From the NCBI RefSeq assembly GCF_014855515.1, contig NZ_JACYFK010000001.1, positions 682,001 through 746,000 on the forward strand: a stretch of 64,000 nucleotides of DNA. The letters are read 5' to 3'. The notes below the pieces were generated by a model. The model saw nothing but the letters and a program-made list of their open reading frames with translations, was not told the origin of the DNA and made no database searches. A program made the position numbers and the translations under genes. Shown piece by piece: positions 45,370 to 54,266 of this stretch. Position 1 is the first letter of the stretch. Every line of letters begins with the position of its first letter. The DNA is from Euzebyella marina. GTDB taxonomy: Bacteria; Bacteroidota; Bacteroidia; Flavobacteriales; Flavobacteriaceae.

Positions 45370-47154
45370 ATGAGCCAACTAGACCGAATTAAATATCCCC
45401 ACGATCTACGTCAACTCAAAGTTGACGACTTACCTGAGGTTGCTCGTGAATTACGTGAATTCATAATTGATGTTGTTTCTACAAAAGAGGGGCATCTAGG
45501 GGCAAGTCTCGGTGTAGTAGAACTTACCTTGGCCCTTCACTATGTTTTTAACACCCCTGAAGATAAATTGATTTGGGATGTCGGCCACCAAGCCTATGGT
45601 CATAAGATTCTAACGGGACGGAAAGGGAATTTTCATACCAATCGGCAGCTAGGTGGTGTCAGCGGTTTCCCCAAACGTGATGAAAGTAAGTATGATGACT
45701 TTGGCACAGGCCATAGTTCTACTTCCATATCGGCCATTTTGGGCATGGCGATTGCCGCTCAATTAAAAAATATGCCCGATCGCCATCACATTGCTGTTAT
45801 CGGCGATGCTTCAATTGCCAGCGGAATGGCGTTTGAAGGCCTTAACCATGGCGGAGTTACCGATTGTAATATTTTGATTGTACTTAACGACAACGCTATC
45901 GGCATTGACCCAAGTGTCGGAGCGCTCAAAAAGTACTTGACCAATGTTAAAAAAGGCACCGCAAAAGAGGAGAATATTTTTGAATGTTTAAATTTCAAGT
46001 ATTCCGGGCCTATCGACGGTCACGATTTACCTGCGCTGGTAACTGAACTCAACAGCCTTAAAGAACATTCTGGCCCTAAATTGCTTCATGTGATAACCAC
46101 TAAAGGAAAGGGTTTAAAAAAGGCGGAGGAAGATCAGGTAACCTATCACGCCCCTGGAAGGTTTAATAAACTGACCGGAGAAAGGGAAAAAAATTCAGCT
46201 GAACAGTTCCCGGCAAAATATCAAGATGTATTTGGGCATACCATTGTTGAACTTGCCAAGAACAATGATAAAATTGTGGGTATTACCCCGGCCATGCCAA
46301 CAGGCAGTTCCCTGAAATATATGATGAAAGAGTTGCCCCAGCGTGCATTCGATGTCGGTATTGCCGAGCAGCATGCGGTCACGCTAGCGGCAGGTATGAC
46401 CATTGAGGGTTTCAGCGTATTTTGTAATATTTATTCCACTTTTCTCCAAAGAGCCTACGATCAAGTAATACACGACGTAGCTCTGCAAAACCTTCCTGTT
46501 ATTTTTTGCTTGGATCGTTCAGGTCTGGTAGGAGAAGATGGGGCGACACATCATGGGCTGTATGATATAGCATATTTAAGGTGCATTCCGAACCTTATTA
46601 TCTTCGCGCCCATGAATGAGCAAGAGTTACGAAACATAATGTACACTGCCCAGTTTGGGTTGTCTCATCCCATAGCCATAAGATACCCCCGCGGTCGAGG
46701 GGTTCTTACCGAATGGAGGCAGCCTTTCGAGCAAATAGAAATCGGGTCTTCCGAAACCCTTCAAGAAGGCACAGATGTTGCTGTGCTGTCTATAGGTCAT
46801 ATTGGAAATTCAGTAGTTGAGGCCATTAAAGAAATTGATCAACCGAATAAGGTTGGGCATTTTAACATGCGATTCGTAAAACCCCTTGACCACTCTCTTC
46901 TTACAAAAATCTTTGAAGAATACCCCCATATTCTAACCGTGGAAGATGGTTGTAAAATGGGAGGTTTTGGTAGTGCTGTTCTTGAATATGCGAATGAGAA
47001 GGGGTTTTCAAAAAGAGTAAAAATTCTAGGGGTCGATGATACCATTATCGGGCATGGTACGGTAGAGCAGTTAAAACAAAAAGCCGAAATAGACGTAACC
47101 ACCATTAAAAACCAAATAAATAGTTTAATTCATGCACAACAACCATCTTCTTAA
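45370..47154 (+). CDS. dxs: 1-deoxy-D-xylulose-5-phosphate synthase
   Basis: A 594-residue thiamine-diphosphate enzyme that joins pyruvate and glyceraldehyde 3-phosphate, the first step of the MEP isoprenoid pathway and also a source for thiamine and pyridoxal. DVGHQAYGHKILTGR and the TPP motif GDASIASGMAFEGLNHGG...LNDN are present (GDAS rather than the usual GDGA); DVGIAEQHAVTLAAGM holds the catalytic glutamate and DRSGLVGEDGATHHG is family-typical. The start at 45370 (MSQLDRIKYP) is chosen over the longer frame from 45322. It overlaps the DUF3078 gene by 23 bases. Confidence 0.95.
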   Translation: MSQLDRIKYPHDLRQLKVDDLPEVARELREFIIDVVSTKEGHLGASLGVVELTLALHYVFNTPEDKLIWDVGHQAYGHKILTGRKGNFHTNRQLGGVSGFPKRDESKYDDFGTGHSSTSISAILGMAIAAQLKNMPDRHHIAVIGDASIASGMAFEGLNHGGVTDCNILIVLNDNAIGIDPSVGALKKYLTNVKKGTAKEENIFECLNFKYSGPIDGHDLPALVTELNSLKEHSGPKLLHVITTKGKGLKKAEEDQVTYHAPGRFNKLTGEREKNSAEQFPAKYQDVFGHTIVELAKNNDKIVGITPAMPTGSSLKYMMKELPQRAFDVGIAEQHAVTLAAGMTIEGFSVFCNIYSTFLQRAYDQVIHDVALQNLPVIFCLDRSGLVGEDGATHHGLYDIAYLRCIPNLIIFAPMNEQELRNIMYTAQFGLSHPIAIRYPRGRGVLTEWRQPFEQIEIGSSETLQEGTDVAVLSIGHIGNSVVEAIKEIDQPNKVGHFNMRFVKPLDHSLLTKIFEEYPHILTVEDGCKMGGFGSAVLEYANEKGFSKRVKILGVDDTIIGHGTVEQLKQKAEIDVTTIKNQINSLIHAQQPSS

Positions 47155-48265
47155 AATTGCCATTTGTTGTTTACTTTGTTGTTTTTACTCACTGGGCTCC
47201 AAAGCCCAAGTAAGAGATACCATCCCTCCAACGCAAGAAGTTGATAGCATTGTTATTGATACCACAGTTGTAGACACCGTAGTCATTCGAAAAACCCAGG
47301 AAAAAATCAAGAACGTACCGCGTAGCGTTGATTTGATGAACCCGGTCGTTTCCTTCAAGCGTACAAAAGCGTTGGGAGACAAGCCGAACAATTTCAAGGT
47401 TCCTTCCTTTTGGACCAACATCAATAAATTGGGAGTGAATTTTAGCGAAGTTGCTTTTGTTAACTGGAACGCAGGTGGTAACAATTCAATATCTGCCCTA
47501 GGAAAAGCCCGTTTTGAAAGAAATTATAAGTTTCGGTATATTCAATGGGATAATTACATGGAAATGAGCTATGGCCTCAACGTGCAAGAGAACCAAAAGC
47601 TACGTAAAACCGATGATTCTTTCCGGGTAAGTTCAACTTTTGGTTTTCAAAGAGACACCATCAGCAACTGGTACTATTCGGCAAGAGCCAACTTCAATAC
47701 TCAATTCTCGAACGGTTATAAATACCCAGATAGGGAAAACCCGATATCAAGATTCATGGCACCAGGATACTCATTCTTGGGTGCGGGAACATCTTACATT
47801 ACCAAAGACCAAAAATTCAACTTGTACATTTCACCTATAACGCAAAAGGTAACTTTTGTTCTAGACGATGATTTGGCAAACCGCGGTGCCTTTGGGGTAC
47901 AGAAAGCTGTTTATGATACCGAAGGAAATATTATAGAAGAAGGAAAAAATGTCTTTCTTGAATTTGGTTTCTTGGTCACGAATCAATGGGAAACGGTACT
48001 GATGACCAATACAGTTCTAAAACAGCGACTGAGTTTGTATACAGACTACCTACGGCAGTTCGGTAATGTAGATGTTGACTGGGAATTGAACATTGACCTG
48101 CGTGTTAATAAATACATTCTAACCTCTATAGGAACCCATGTCATTTACGATGATGATATTCTCTTTGATGAGCAAACAAACGAACAGGGGGTGGTAACCG
48201 ACGCCGGTGAACCCCGAATTCAATTCAAACAACTGCTGGGTGTAGGTGTTTCGTACGAATTTTAA
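47132..48265 (+). CDS. DUF3078 domain outer-membrane-type protein
   Basis: A 377-residue exported protein. The signal peptide ends GSKA before Q26, then a Val/Thr/Asp-rich linker (about 30-60). Residues 85-377 form the DUF3078 domain, with VNWNAGGNNSISALGKARFERNY typical near its start. Alternating strands ending in LLGVGVSYEF suggest a beta-barrel in the outer membrane. The role of DUF3078 is unknown. The gene begins inside the last 23 bases of dxs, so the two are coexpressed in this organism; whether they cooperate is not known. Confidence 0.85.
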   Translation: MHNNHLLKIAICCLLCCFYSLGSKAQVRDTIPPTQEVDSIVIDTTVVDTVVIRKTQEKIKNVPRSVDLMNPVVSFKRTKALGDKPNNFKVPSFWTNINKLGVNFSEVAFVNWNAGGNNSISALGKARFERNYKFRYIQWDNYMEMSYGLNVQENQKLRKTDDSFRVSSTFGFQRDTISNWYYSARANFNTQFSNGYKYPDRENPISRFMAPGYSFLGAGTSYITKDQKFNLYISPITQKVTFVLDDDLANRGAFGVQKAVYDTEGNIIEEGKNVFLEFGFLVTNQWETVLMTNTVLKQRLSLYTDYLRQFGNVDVDWELNIDLRVNKYILTSIGTHVIYDDDILFDEQTNEQGVVTDAGEPRIQFKQLLGVGVSYEF

Positions 48266-48277
48266 TAAAGCACGGGA

Positions 48278-49621
48278 TTATAATTGCTTGCCCATAATCT
48301 TGTTATGAATGTGAACCGCCGATCGGTCTGAAAGACTGGCCACATAGCAACAGGTATTCAACAGTATCTCATAAACGGATGCTTCCGTATTTCTGTATAG
48401 TTGGGGCAAGGTTCGAATCATCAGTTTATCATAATTGGAAGCTTTACCTTCGCGATGTCTTAAAAGCGCCTGGGTATATACCTCAAGAATATCCGAGATT
48501 ATCTTGTAGCCAGCTATCTCTTTCTCTATTACCTCTTGGGAGCGGTAAACCTTATCTACGCTCAGCGAAATAATATCGGTGACCTGTGCTTCGTATTTAC
48601 TTTTGTCTAAAAGCGAAACGCCAAAATTACCGTTAAGAATGGCTTCTTCATTTTGAACGAACACATCTACTGCATCCGTTATCAAAGTGCTGATGGCCAA
48701 TGCGCGTAGATAACTCAAGCGGTCTTCTTTAAAGGCCAAAGAATTATACTTTTTGGTATTTATATTGTCCTTAACCAGTTTGATTAAGTATTCAAGGGCA
48801 TAATCTTCAGATATCAGCCCTAAGTTGATCCCGTCTTCAAAGTCGATAATCGTGTAGCAAATATCGTCAGCGGCTTCGACCAGATATGTTAACGGATGTC
48901 TTGAAAAAGATACCGCACCACCTTTACCTGTAGATATAAGTCCTAATTCCTCGGCGATTTCTACAAAGTTTTCTTTATCAGATTGAAAAAAGCCGAACTT
49001 TTTATCGGCAATATGCTTACTTGGCTTCTTAGGCAATGATTCTTTGGGGTATTTCATAAAAGCCCCTAAGGTCGCATAACTTAACCTTAGACCACCTTCT
49101 ACCCCTTCTTTTGATTTGCTGAGAAGCCTAAATCCATTGGCATTACCCTCAAAATCGACCAAATCTTGAAATTCTTTCTCAGTTAAAACCGATTGGTATT
49201 TTGAACCCATGCCATTGACAAAAAACTCTCCTATGGCCTTTTCACCGCTGTGGCCAAAAGGTGGGTTACCGATATCATGGGCAAGGGCCGCACCTGCCAC
49301 AATAGCACCAAAATCATTGTATTGATAACCATGTACTTCTTTAAGGTACGGGTGCTTCTCTATAATTTTTTTACCGGCCACCCGGCCCAAACTACGGCCT
49401 ACTACCGAAACCTCCAGACTATGGGTAAGTCTTGTGTGAACAAAATCGGTATTTGATAACGGAATTACCTGTGTCTTGTCTTGCAGACTTCGAAAAGCAC
49501 TTGAAAATATTATCCGGTCATAATCGACTTCAAAACCCAGGCGGGTTTCATCTTGTTCTTTACGTAATCTTTTCAGCTTGTCTCCCTGCCGTTTTAAAGA
49601 AAGAAGATTTTCCCAATCCAT
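48278..49621 (-). CDS. dgt: Deoxyguanosinetriphosphate triphosphohydrolase (HD-domain dNTPase)
   Basis: A 447-residue enzyme that splits dGTP into deoxyguanosine and triphosphate. HD-domain metal residues are in HTRLTHSLEV and AHDIGNPPFGHSGE; RIIFSSAFRSLQDKTQV is the usual N-terminal motif, and EAADDICYTIIDFEDGI holds the third aspartate. The frame opens at 49657, but the ATG at 49621 (MDWENLLSLKRQGDK) fits the family. It meets the DUF3078 gene tail to tail with only 12 bases between. Confidence 0.92.
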   Translation of the reverse strand: MDWENLLSLKRQGDKLKRLRKEQDETRLGFEVDYDRIIFSSAFRSLQDKTQVIPLSNTDFVHTRLTHSLEVSVVGRSLGRVAGKKIIEKHPYLKEVHGYQYNDFGAIVAGAALAHDIGNPPFGHSGEKAIGEFFVNGMGSKYQSVLTEKEFQDLVDFEGNANGFRLLSKSKEGVEGGLRLSYATLGAFMKYPKESLPKKPSKHIADKKFGFFQSDKENFVEIAEELGLISTGKGGAVSFSRHPLTYLVEAADDICYTIIDFEDGINLGLISEDYALEYLIKLVKDNINTKKYNSLAFKEDRLSYLRALAISTLITDAVDVFVQNEEAILNGNFGVSLLDKSKYEAQVTDIISLSVDKVYRSQEVIEKEIAGYKIISDILEVYTQALLRHREGKASNYDKLMIRTLPQLYRNTEASVYEILLNTCCYVASLSDRSAVHIHNKIMGKQL

Positions 49622-49752
49622 AGTCACATTGATATTTGCCCGACCAAGATACATCATTTAGAAAGCAACTCAATCATCGGTCGCCAGCTTGAATAATTTA
49701 ACCTTTAGAACACCTTGTTTTAATGTCCACGTAACCAAAACTTAACATTGTG

Positions 49753-49778
49753 TTTTTTTCTTTGCGCAAAGAAAAAAA
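49753..49778. promoter_or_regulatory. Perfect 26-bp palindrome touching the start codon at 49779
   Basis: T7-C-TTT-GC and GC-AAA-G-A7 form a perfect palindrome whose last base directly precedes the ATG. As RNA it would fold and hide the start region; as DNA it could be an operator. Role unknown. Confidence 0.6.
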
Positions 49779-50153
49779 ATGAAAAATCTACTTCTCTTAT
49801 TGTGCTTGTTTTCATTGGTACGATTGAGTGCGCAATCAGAAGGTATCGTCAAAGGTACCATTACCGATATGGAGATGGGCGGCGAGCCAATGATGTTTGC
49901 ACAAGTTTCATTGGAAGATACTGCTTGGCATACAGAAACAAACTTTCACGGCAATTTTGAATTACCTCATATCATTCCCGGATCATACGTTCTAAAAATA
50001 GAATCCTTGGGGTATGAGACCTTAACGGTTTCAGTAGAGGTCACGGCAAATAATATAGTACAAGTTGAGAAAGGCCTTCATGCAAAGACAATAAGTCTTG
50101 AAGATGTGCCGGTAACCACCTTACATAAGTCTACGGCTTTTACCGGACAATAG
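49779..50153 (+). CDS. Short secreted carboxypeptidase-like regulatory domain protein
   Basis: A 124-residue exported protein made of little more than one CarboxypepD_reg-like beta-sandwich. The signal peptide ends LSA before Q20; the domain runs about 23-105 with VKGTITDMEMGGEPMMFAQVSLED, TNFHGNFELPHIIPGSYVLKI and ESLGYETL. This domain usually stands at the N-terminus of a TonB receptor or peptidase; here it is free, as in small surface or periplasmic proteins of the phylum. No barrel or plug follows, and the next stop is clean, so it is not an obvious truncation. A perfect palindrome precedes its ATG. Confidence 0.75.
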   Translation: MKNLLLLLCLFSLVRLSAQSEGIVKGTITDMEMGGEPMMFAQVSLEDTAWHTETNFHGNFELPHIIPGSYVLKIESLGYETLTVSVEVTANNIVQVEKGLHAKTISLEDVPVTTLHKSTAFTGQ

Positions 50154-50170
50154 AATTATAGAAAAAGAAA

Positions 50171-50200
50171 AAGGGCCGCACAATTAATTGTGCGGCCCTT
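50171..50200. terminator. Bidirectional terminator, perfect 30-bp palindrome
   Basis: AAGGGCCGCACAATT pairs with AATTGTGCGGCCCTT without mismatch. It lies between convergent genes (stops at 50153 and 50221). On the minus strand it is followed by TTTCTTTTTC, on the plus strand by CTAATACTGTTTTT. Confidence 0.88.
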
Positions 50201-50220
50201 CTAATACTGTTTTTAAAAAT

Positions 50221-50580
50221 CTAGTCTTTAGAAACCAAAGAAGACTTGTTTCCTTTATCGGTAACACTGGCAATGACATTGTTGTCGAATTCTACTTCTT
50301 TAACAACACCGTCACTTATAAATTTCCACTTACCTGTTCTTACTCCTTTGGTATAGGTACCTTCAGAAATCAAATCACCTTGCTCATTATATTTAAGCCA
50401 ATCACCATGTAATTTTCCATCTAGGTCAAATGTACCTTGTTGGCTGATTGCACCATTATCGTGAAAATAAGTGGCTTCAATAAGGTTGGTCTCTTTGTTT
50501 AACTTAACTTCCTTTTCTTTTTGCCCATACCCTAAGTTAAAAGTTAGCGCTAAAACCGCTAATAGCATTATATTTTTCAT
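50221..50580 (-). CDS. Secreted MORN-repeat-like protein
   Basis: A 119-residue exported protein. The signal peptide ends LGYG before Q20. Residues 32-105 hold about three MORN_2/YwqK-type repeats of the form FHDNGAISQQGTF, DGKLHGDWLKYNEQGDLISEGTY and KGVRTGKWKF. Such repeats form extended beta-hairpins; related proteins are sometimes labelled YwqK-family antitoxin, but there is no toxin gene here and the protein is exported, so that label would be misleading. On the minus strand TAATTTTG (50602-50609) is a good -7 box 21 bases before the ATG. Confidence 0.75.
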   Translation of the reverse strand: MKNIMLLAVLALTFNLGYGQKEKEVKLNKETNLIEATYFHDNGAISQQGTFDLDGKLHGDWLKYNEQGDLISEGTYTKGVRTGKWKFISDGVVKEVEFDNNVIASVTDKGNKSSLVSKD

Positions 50581-50940
50581 AGTCTCAACGTTTTATGTTA
50601 TCAAAATTACAAAAAATTTACGTTTAAAACACGATTACTTAACATTAAATTTACATTGAAAACGAATTTGAGTAGATAATATTGTTCATCTAGCCAAAAA
50701 AAATATTGCGACCGATAGTAGATAATTAGGAATTTCGAATTATATAACGTTGATTTTCATTCATATACACCATAAATTTAAAAACATCTTATCACTGTCA
50801 TCAGTTAACTTTTTCCGACTCTCGACAAGAGGTTCATTTTTAGCCATAAATTACCTTAACATACCTAAATAATGACTTCATAACCTTATATTAACTTAAT
50901 TCATAAATTATAACCGCATTTTTGTGCTTATTTAAAATTG
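50581..50940. other. 360-base AT-rich intergenic region before the phosphate transporter
   Basis: No open frame of note and no tRNA-like fold. The left end carries the minus-strand -7 box TAATTTTG (50602-50609) of the MORN-repeat gene. The right end has several TAAC pentamer-like words (50856-50860, 50881-50884, 50891-50895, 50911-50914) and CATTTTTG (50917-50924), a near match to a -7 box before the transporter ATG. Confidence 0.6.
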
Positions 50941-53190
50941 ATGGGCGAGAATTTATACCTGTTTATGATTGTGGCACTTGCTGTGCTCGCCATTACAGAT
51001 TTGGTGGTTGGAGTTAGTAATGATGCTGTTAACTTTTTGAATTCGGCAATCGGTTCTAAGGCTATTTCTTTCAGAACGATTATGATTGTCGCCAGTGTGG
51101 GAATAGCCTTCGGGGCCATGTCTTCAAGTGGCATGATGGAGGTAGCCCGAAAAGGTATTTTTAATCCTTCGGAGTTCGTTTTCGCCGAGATTATGATTGT
51201 CTTTATGGCAGTCATGATTACCGATATCTTGTTACTCGATTTTTTCAATACGTTGGGCATGCCTACTTCTACTACGGTATCCATAGTATTTGAACTTTTG
51301 GGAGCCGCCGTTGCCATATCGGTCATTAAAATCTTCCAAAACGATAACTCGCTTTCTGCACTTGGTTCTTATATCAATACTGAAAAAGCCACCGAAATAA
51401 TTCTGGGCATACTATTATCTGTAGTGATTGCCTTTTCTATTGGTGCTTTGGTTCAGTTTATCACCAGATTGCTGATATCTTTTAAATTTGACAAAAAACC
51501 GAAGTGGGTAGGCGCGATATTTGGCGGATTTGCCATTACCTCGATTATATACTTCATACTGGTTAAAGGCTTAAAAAGTGCTGCCATTTTTAGCCCTGAA
51601 ACATTGGCCTTTATAGGACAAAATCCTGAACTATTTCTAGCCATGAACTTTGTGGTATGGACGGTCTTGTCGTTGATAGTATCGTCGTTGTTCAACTGGA
51701 ATATTTATGTGATTGTTATCGTTCTTGGAACCTTTGCTCTTGCCATGGCTTTTGCAGGAAACGATTTGGTGAATTTCATTGGTGTTCCATTGGCTGCATT
51801 GGCCTCTTACAAATCATGGAGCGAAAGTGGTATTCCTGCCTCTGAATATACTATGGAAGGTCTTGCCACCGCCGTGCAGACACCAACCTATCTTTTACTC
51901 TTTTCGGGTATCGTAATGGTAGTAACGCTTTGGTTTTCTTCAAAAGCCAGAAATGTGGTTAAAACCAGCGTCGACCTTTCTAGACAAGATGAGGGTGATG
52001 AACGATTTCAACCGAACTTTCTATCGCGCCAAATCGTGAAGTTTACCATTAAAGCATCCGAAAACGTGGTTTCCCTAATTCCTGCTTCTGTTTTAAAGAA
52101 AATGGACACTCAGTTTGAAAAACCATATGTGTACGTACCCAAGAGCCGTATTCAAGACTTGCCTGCGTTCGATTATGTTCGTGCAGCGGTAAACCTTATG
52201 GTTGCCAGTGTATTGATATCGATGGCCACATCAATGAAATTGCCGCTTTCTACTACATACGTAACCTTTATGGTTGCTATGGGAAGCTCTTTGGCCGACC
52301 GGGCTTGGGGCCCCGAAAGTGCCGTTTATAGGGTCGCTGGCGTTCTAAATGTTATAGGAGGATGGTTTTTCACCGCTATTAGCGCCTTTACGGCCGCCGC
52401 CTTAATTGCCTACATTATTCATCTTGGTGGTATTTGGGCAACAGGAGCTCTTCTGATTATAGCATTCTTATTGATTGGGAAAAACTACCTCTCCCATTCC
52501 AAAAAGATGAAGGAAACCAAATTGGAAGAAAAGCTTGAAAAAGCTGAAAGTAATTCCATTATCGGCGTTATTGAAGAAAGCTCGACCAATATAGCTTTGG
52601 CCATTAACAGAGCCAATAAAATATACACTCAAAGTATCGATGGTCTGGCGAAGCATGATATCGACACCCTAAAGAAGAGCAAGAAAGGCATTGCCAAATT
52701 GGACAAAGAAGTTGAAGGCCTACGTGACAACATATTCTATTTTATCAAAAATTTAGATGAGTCAAGTGTTGGCACCAGTAACTTCTACATCACCGTACTA
52801 AGCTATTTACAAGATATGACCCAGTCGTTAGAGTACATTGCGAAGGCCGGGTATAAACACGTTCATAACAACCATAAGAAACTACGTTTCAATCAAATCA
52901 AAGACCTAAAGGAAACCGATGGTTACATCGAAGACCTTTTTAGTGAAATCAAAAAGATTTTTGAAACCAAAGATTTTTTAAAGCTTACCGAGCTCATCGT
53001 TACCAAGCAAGAGCTTTTTCAAAAGTTGGATCTTAAGATTCAAAAGCAGGTAGAGAGAACGAGAGCCGATGAATCGAGTCCGAAAAACACTGCTCTTTAC
53101 TTCAGTCTGCTGCTAGAAACCAAAGATTTATTAGTGGCTACCATGAATCTTTTGGAAACGTACGATCAACATGCCAATGTAAAGGTTTAA
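50941..53190 (+). CDS. Pit-family inorganic phosphate transporter fused to a PhoU-like domain
   Basis: A 749-residue protein. Residues 1-520 form the PHO4/PiT transporter with about 12 membrane helices and both family signatures: GVSNDAVNFLNSAIG near residue 22 and GNDLVNFIGVPLA near 276. The membrane part ends about residue 525, and residues 530-749 are helical and charged, like the PhoU-type accessory protein (DUF47/PhoU_div) that is a separate gene in many bacteria. It imports phosphate, probably with H+ or Na+. The ATG at 50941 is preferred over the TTG just before. The long upstream region may hold its control sites. Confidence 0.9.
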   Translation: MGENLYLFMIVALAVLAITDLVVGVSNDAVNFLNSAIGSKAISFRTIMIVASVGIAFGAMSSSGMMEVARKGIFNPSEFVFAEIMIVFMAVMITDILLLDFFNTLGMPTSTTVSIVFELLGAAVAISVIKIFQNDNSLSALGSYINTEKATEIILGILLSVVIAFSIGALVQFITRLLISFKFDKKPKWVGAIFGGFAITSIIYFILVKGLKSAAIFSPETLAFIGQNPELFLAMNFVVWTVLSLIVSSLFNWNIYVIVIVLGTFALAMAFAGNDLVNFIGVPLAALASYKSWSESGIPASEYTMEGLATAVQTPTYLLLFSGIVMVVTLWFSSKARNVVKTSVDLSRQDEGDERFQPNFLSRQIVKFTIKASENVVSLIPASVLKKMDTQFEKPYVYVPKSRIQDLPAFDYVRAAVNLMVASVLISMATSMKLPLSTTYVTFMVAMGSSLADRAWGPESAVYRVAGVLNVIGGWFFTAISAFTAAALIAYIIHLGGIWATGALLIIAFLLIGKNYLSHSKKMKETKLEEKLEKAESNSIIGVIEESSTNIALAINRANKIYTQSIDGLAKHDIDTLKKSKKGIAKLDKEVEGLRDNIFYFIKNLDESSVGTSNFYITVLSYLQDMTQSLEYIAKAGYKHVHNNHKKLRFNQIKDLKETDGYIEDLFSEIKKIFETKDFLKLTELIVTKQELFQKLDLKIQKQVERTRADESSPKNTALYFSLLLETKDLLVATMNLLETYDQHANVKV

Positions 53191-53318
53191 ATTTCAGCTA
53201 ACTACTCGATGAAATTCATATAAGTAGTAATTTTTTTAACTCCAGAACCGTTCGTCGAAAAAAATACAAGTTTTACAGCTTGACAAACGTTACAAAGTAA
53301 GACCAAAATCTTACCGTA

Positions 53319-54266
53319 ATGCGTAATTCAATCTGTAGCATCCTATTTACTGGATGTATACTCATCTTTTCGGCATGTGAAAAAGACCAGCCCGAACCGG
53401 AAAACGAAGAACTTTCTACAAACTTAGATAGTAGTGCCAAAAGTGGTGCACTACAGTTGTACAATGATTTTTATGTGGCTTCCACGAACGATACCAACGA
53501 TGTTGCGTGGACAGGAAATGTGTCATCATGTACTCCTGGCACGGTACCACAAGAGACCCAAACTAAAATTCTTCAGCGAATCAACTATTACCGACATGCG
53601 GTAGGGTTACCTCCTTTAGAGAATGTAAATACCGATAAAAGCGGCCAGGCCCAACAGGCGGCATTAATGATGCATGCCAATAACTCTTTAAACCATTTTC
53701 CACCTTCTAATTGGAGCTGCTATACCGAAGACGGTAGCACGGCAGCGGCCAACTCTTTGCTTACCTCTGCACAAGGGGCGGCGGCGGTTGTATCCTATAT
53801 AAGAGACCACGGCGCGGCGAACGGCCCGGTCGGCCATAGAAGATGGCTGCTATGGCCAAGGCTTAACGAAATAGGCATTGGCAATACCAGTCAATACAAT
53901 GCTCTTTGGGTCATTGGAAACCCAGGGCCAAGGCCACAAGACACCCCAGAGTTTATTGCATGGCCTCCAGAAGGTTTTATACCCAAGCAGGTCGTTTACC
54001 CAAGATGGTCGTTTTCTATTGCTTCCGCTGATTTTAATAATACCGAGATAAGCATGAGGTACAAAAATGGCGAATCAATTAGTGTACAACAAGAAGAATT
54101 AGATAGTAATTATGGGGATGCAACTATTGTTTGGGTACCCAACATCAACACCAACACTTTAGTGGAAGATACGGTTGTTGAAGTTACTGTGCGTTCTGTT
54201 GGAATCAATGGGGTGAATCAAGATTTCGATTATGAAGTCATCTTATTCGACCCAACAGCTAACTAA
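53319..54266 (+). CDS. CAP (SCP/PR-1) domain surface lipoprotein
   Basis: A 315-residue exported lipoprotein. The signal ends IFSAC (C20) followed by EKDQPEPENEE, an acidic/lysine stretch like the surface-export signal of Flavobacteriia. Residues 70-215 form the CAP domain: ILQRINYYRHAVGLPPL, AQQAALMMHANNSLNHFPP with the conserved His, GSTAAANSLL and GPVGHRRWLLWPRLNEIGIG. The C-terminal 100 residues are beta-rich. CAP proteins are secreted and vary in function (lipid binding, peptidase-like or matrix roles); none can be assigned. It overlaps the nadD gene tail to tail by four bases. Confidence 0.88.
   Translation: MRNSICSILFTGCILIFSACEKDQPEPENEELSTNLDSSAKSGALQLYNDFYVASTNDTNDVAWTGNVSSCTPGTVPQETQTKILQRINYYRHAVGLPPLENVNTDKSGQAQQAALMMHANNSLNHFPPSNWSCYTEDGSTAAANSLLTSAQGAAAVVSYIRDHGAANGPVGHRRWLLWPRLNEIGIGNTSQYNALWVIGNPGPRPQDTPEFIAWPPEGFIPKQVVYPRWSFSIASADFNNTEISMRYKNGESISVQQEELDSNYGDATIVWVPNINTNTLVEDTVVEVTVRSVGINGVNQDFDYEVILFDPTAN

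Noticed and set aside
50856-50914. TAAC words before the phosphate transporter as a Pho-box-like array
   Set aside because: Distances (24, 11, 19 bases) are irregular and no consensus for this phylum is known to me; AT-rich chance is enough to explain them.
53280-53285. TTGACA resembling an E. coli -35 box before the CAP gene
   Set aside because: Bacteroidota do not use this element, and no TAnnTTTG box is found at a suitable distance.
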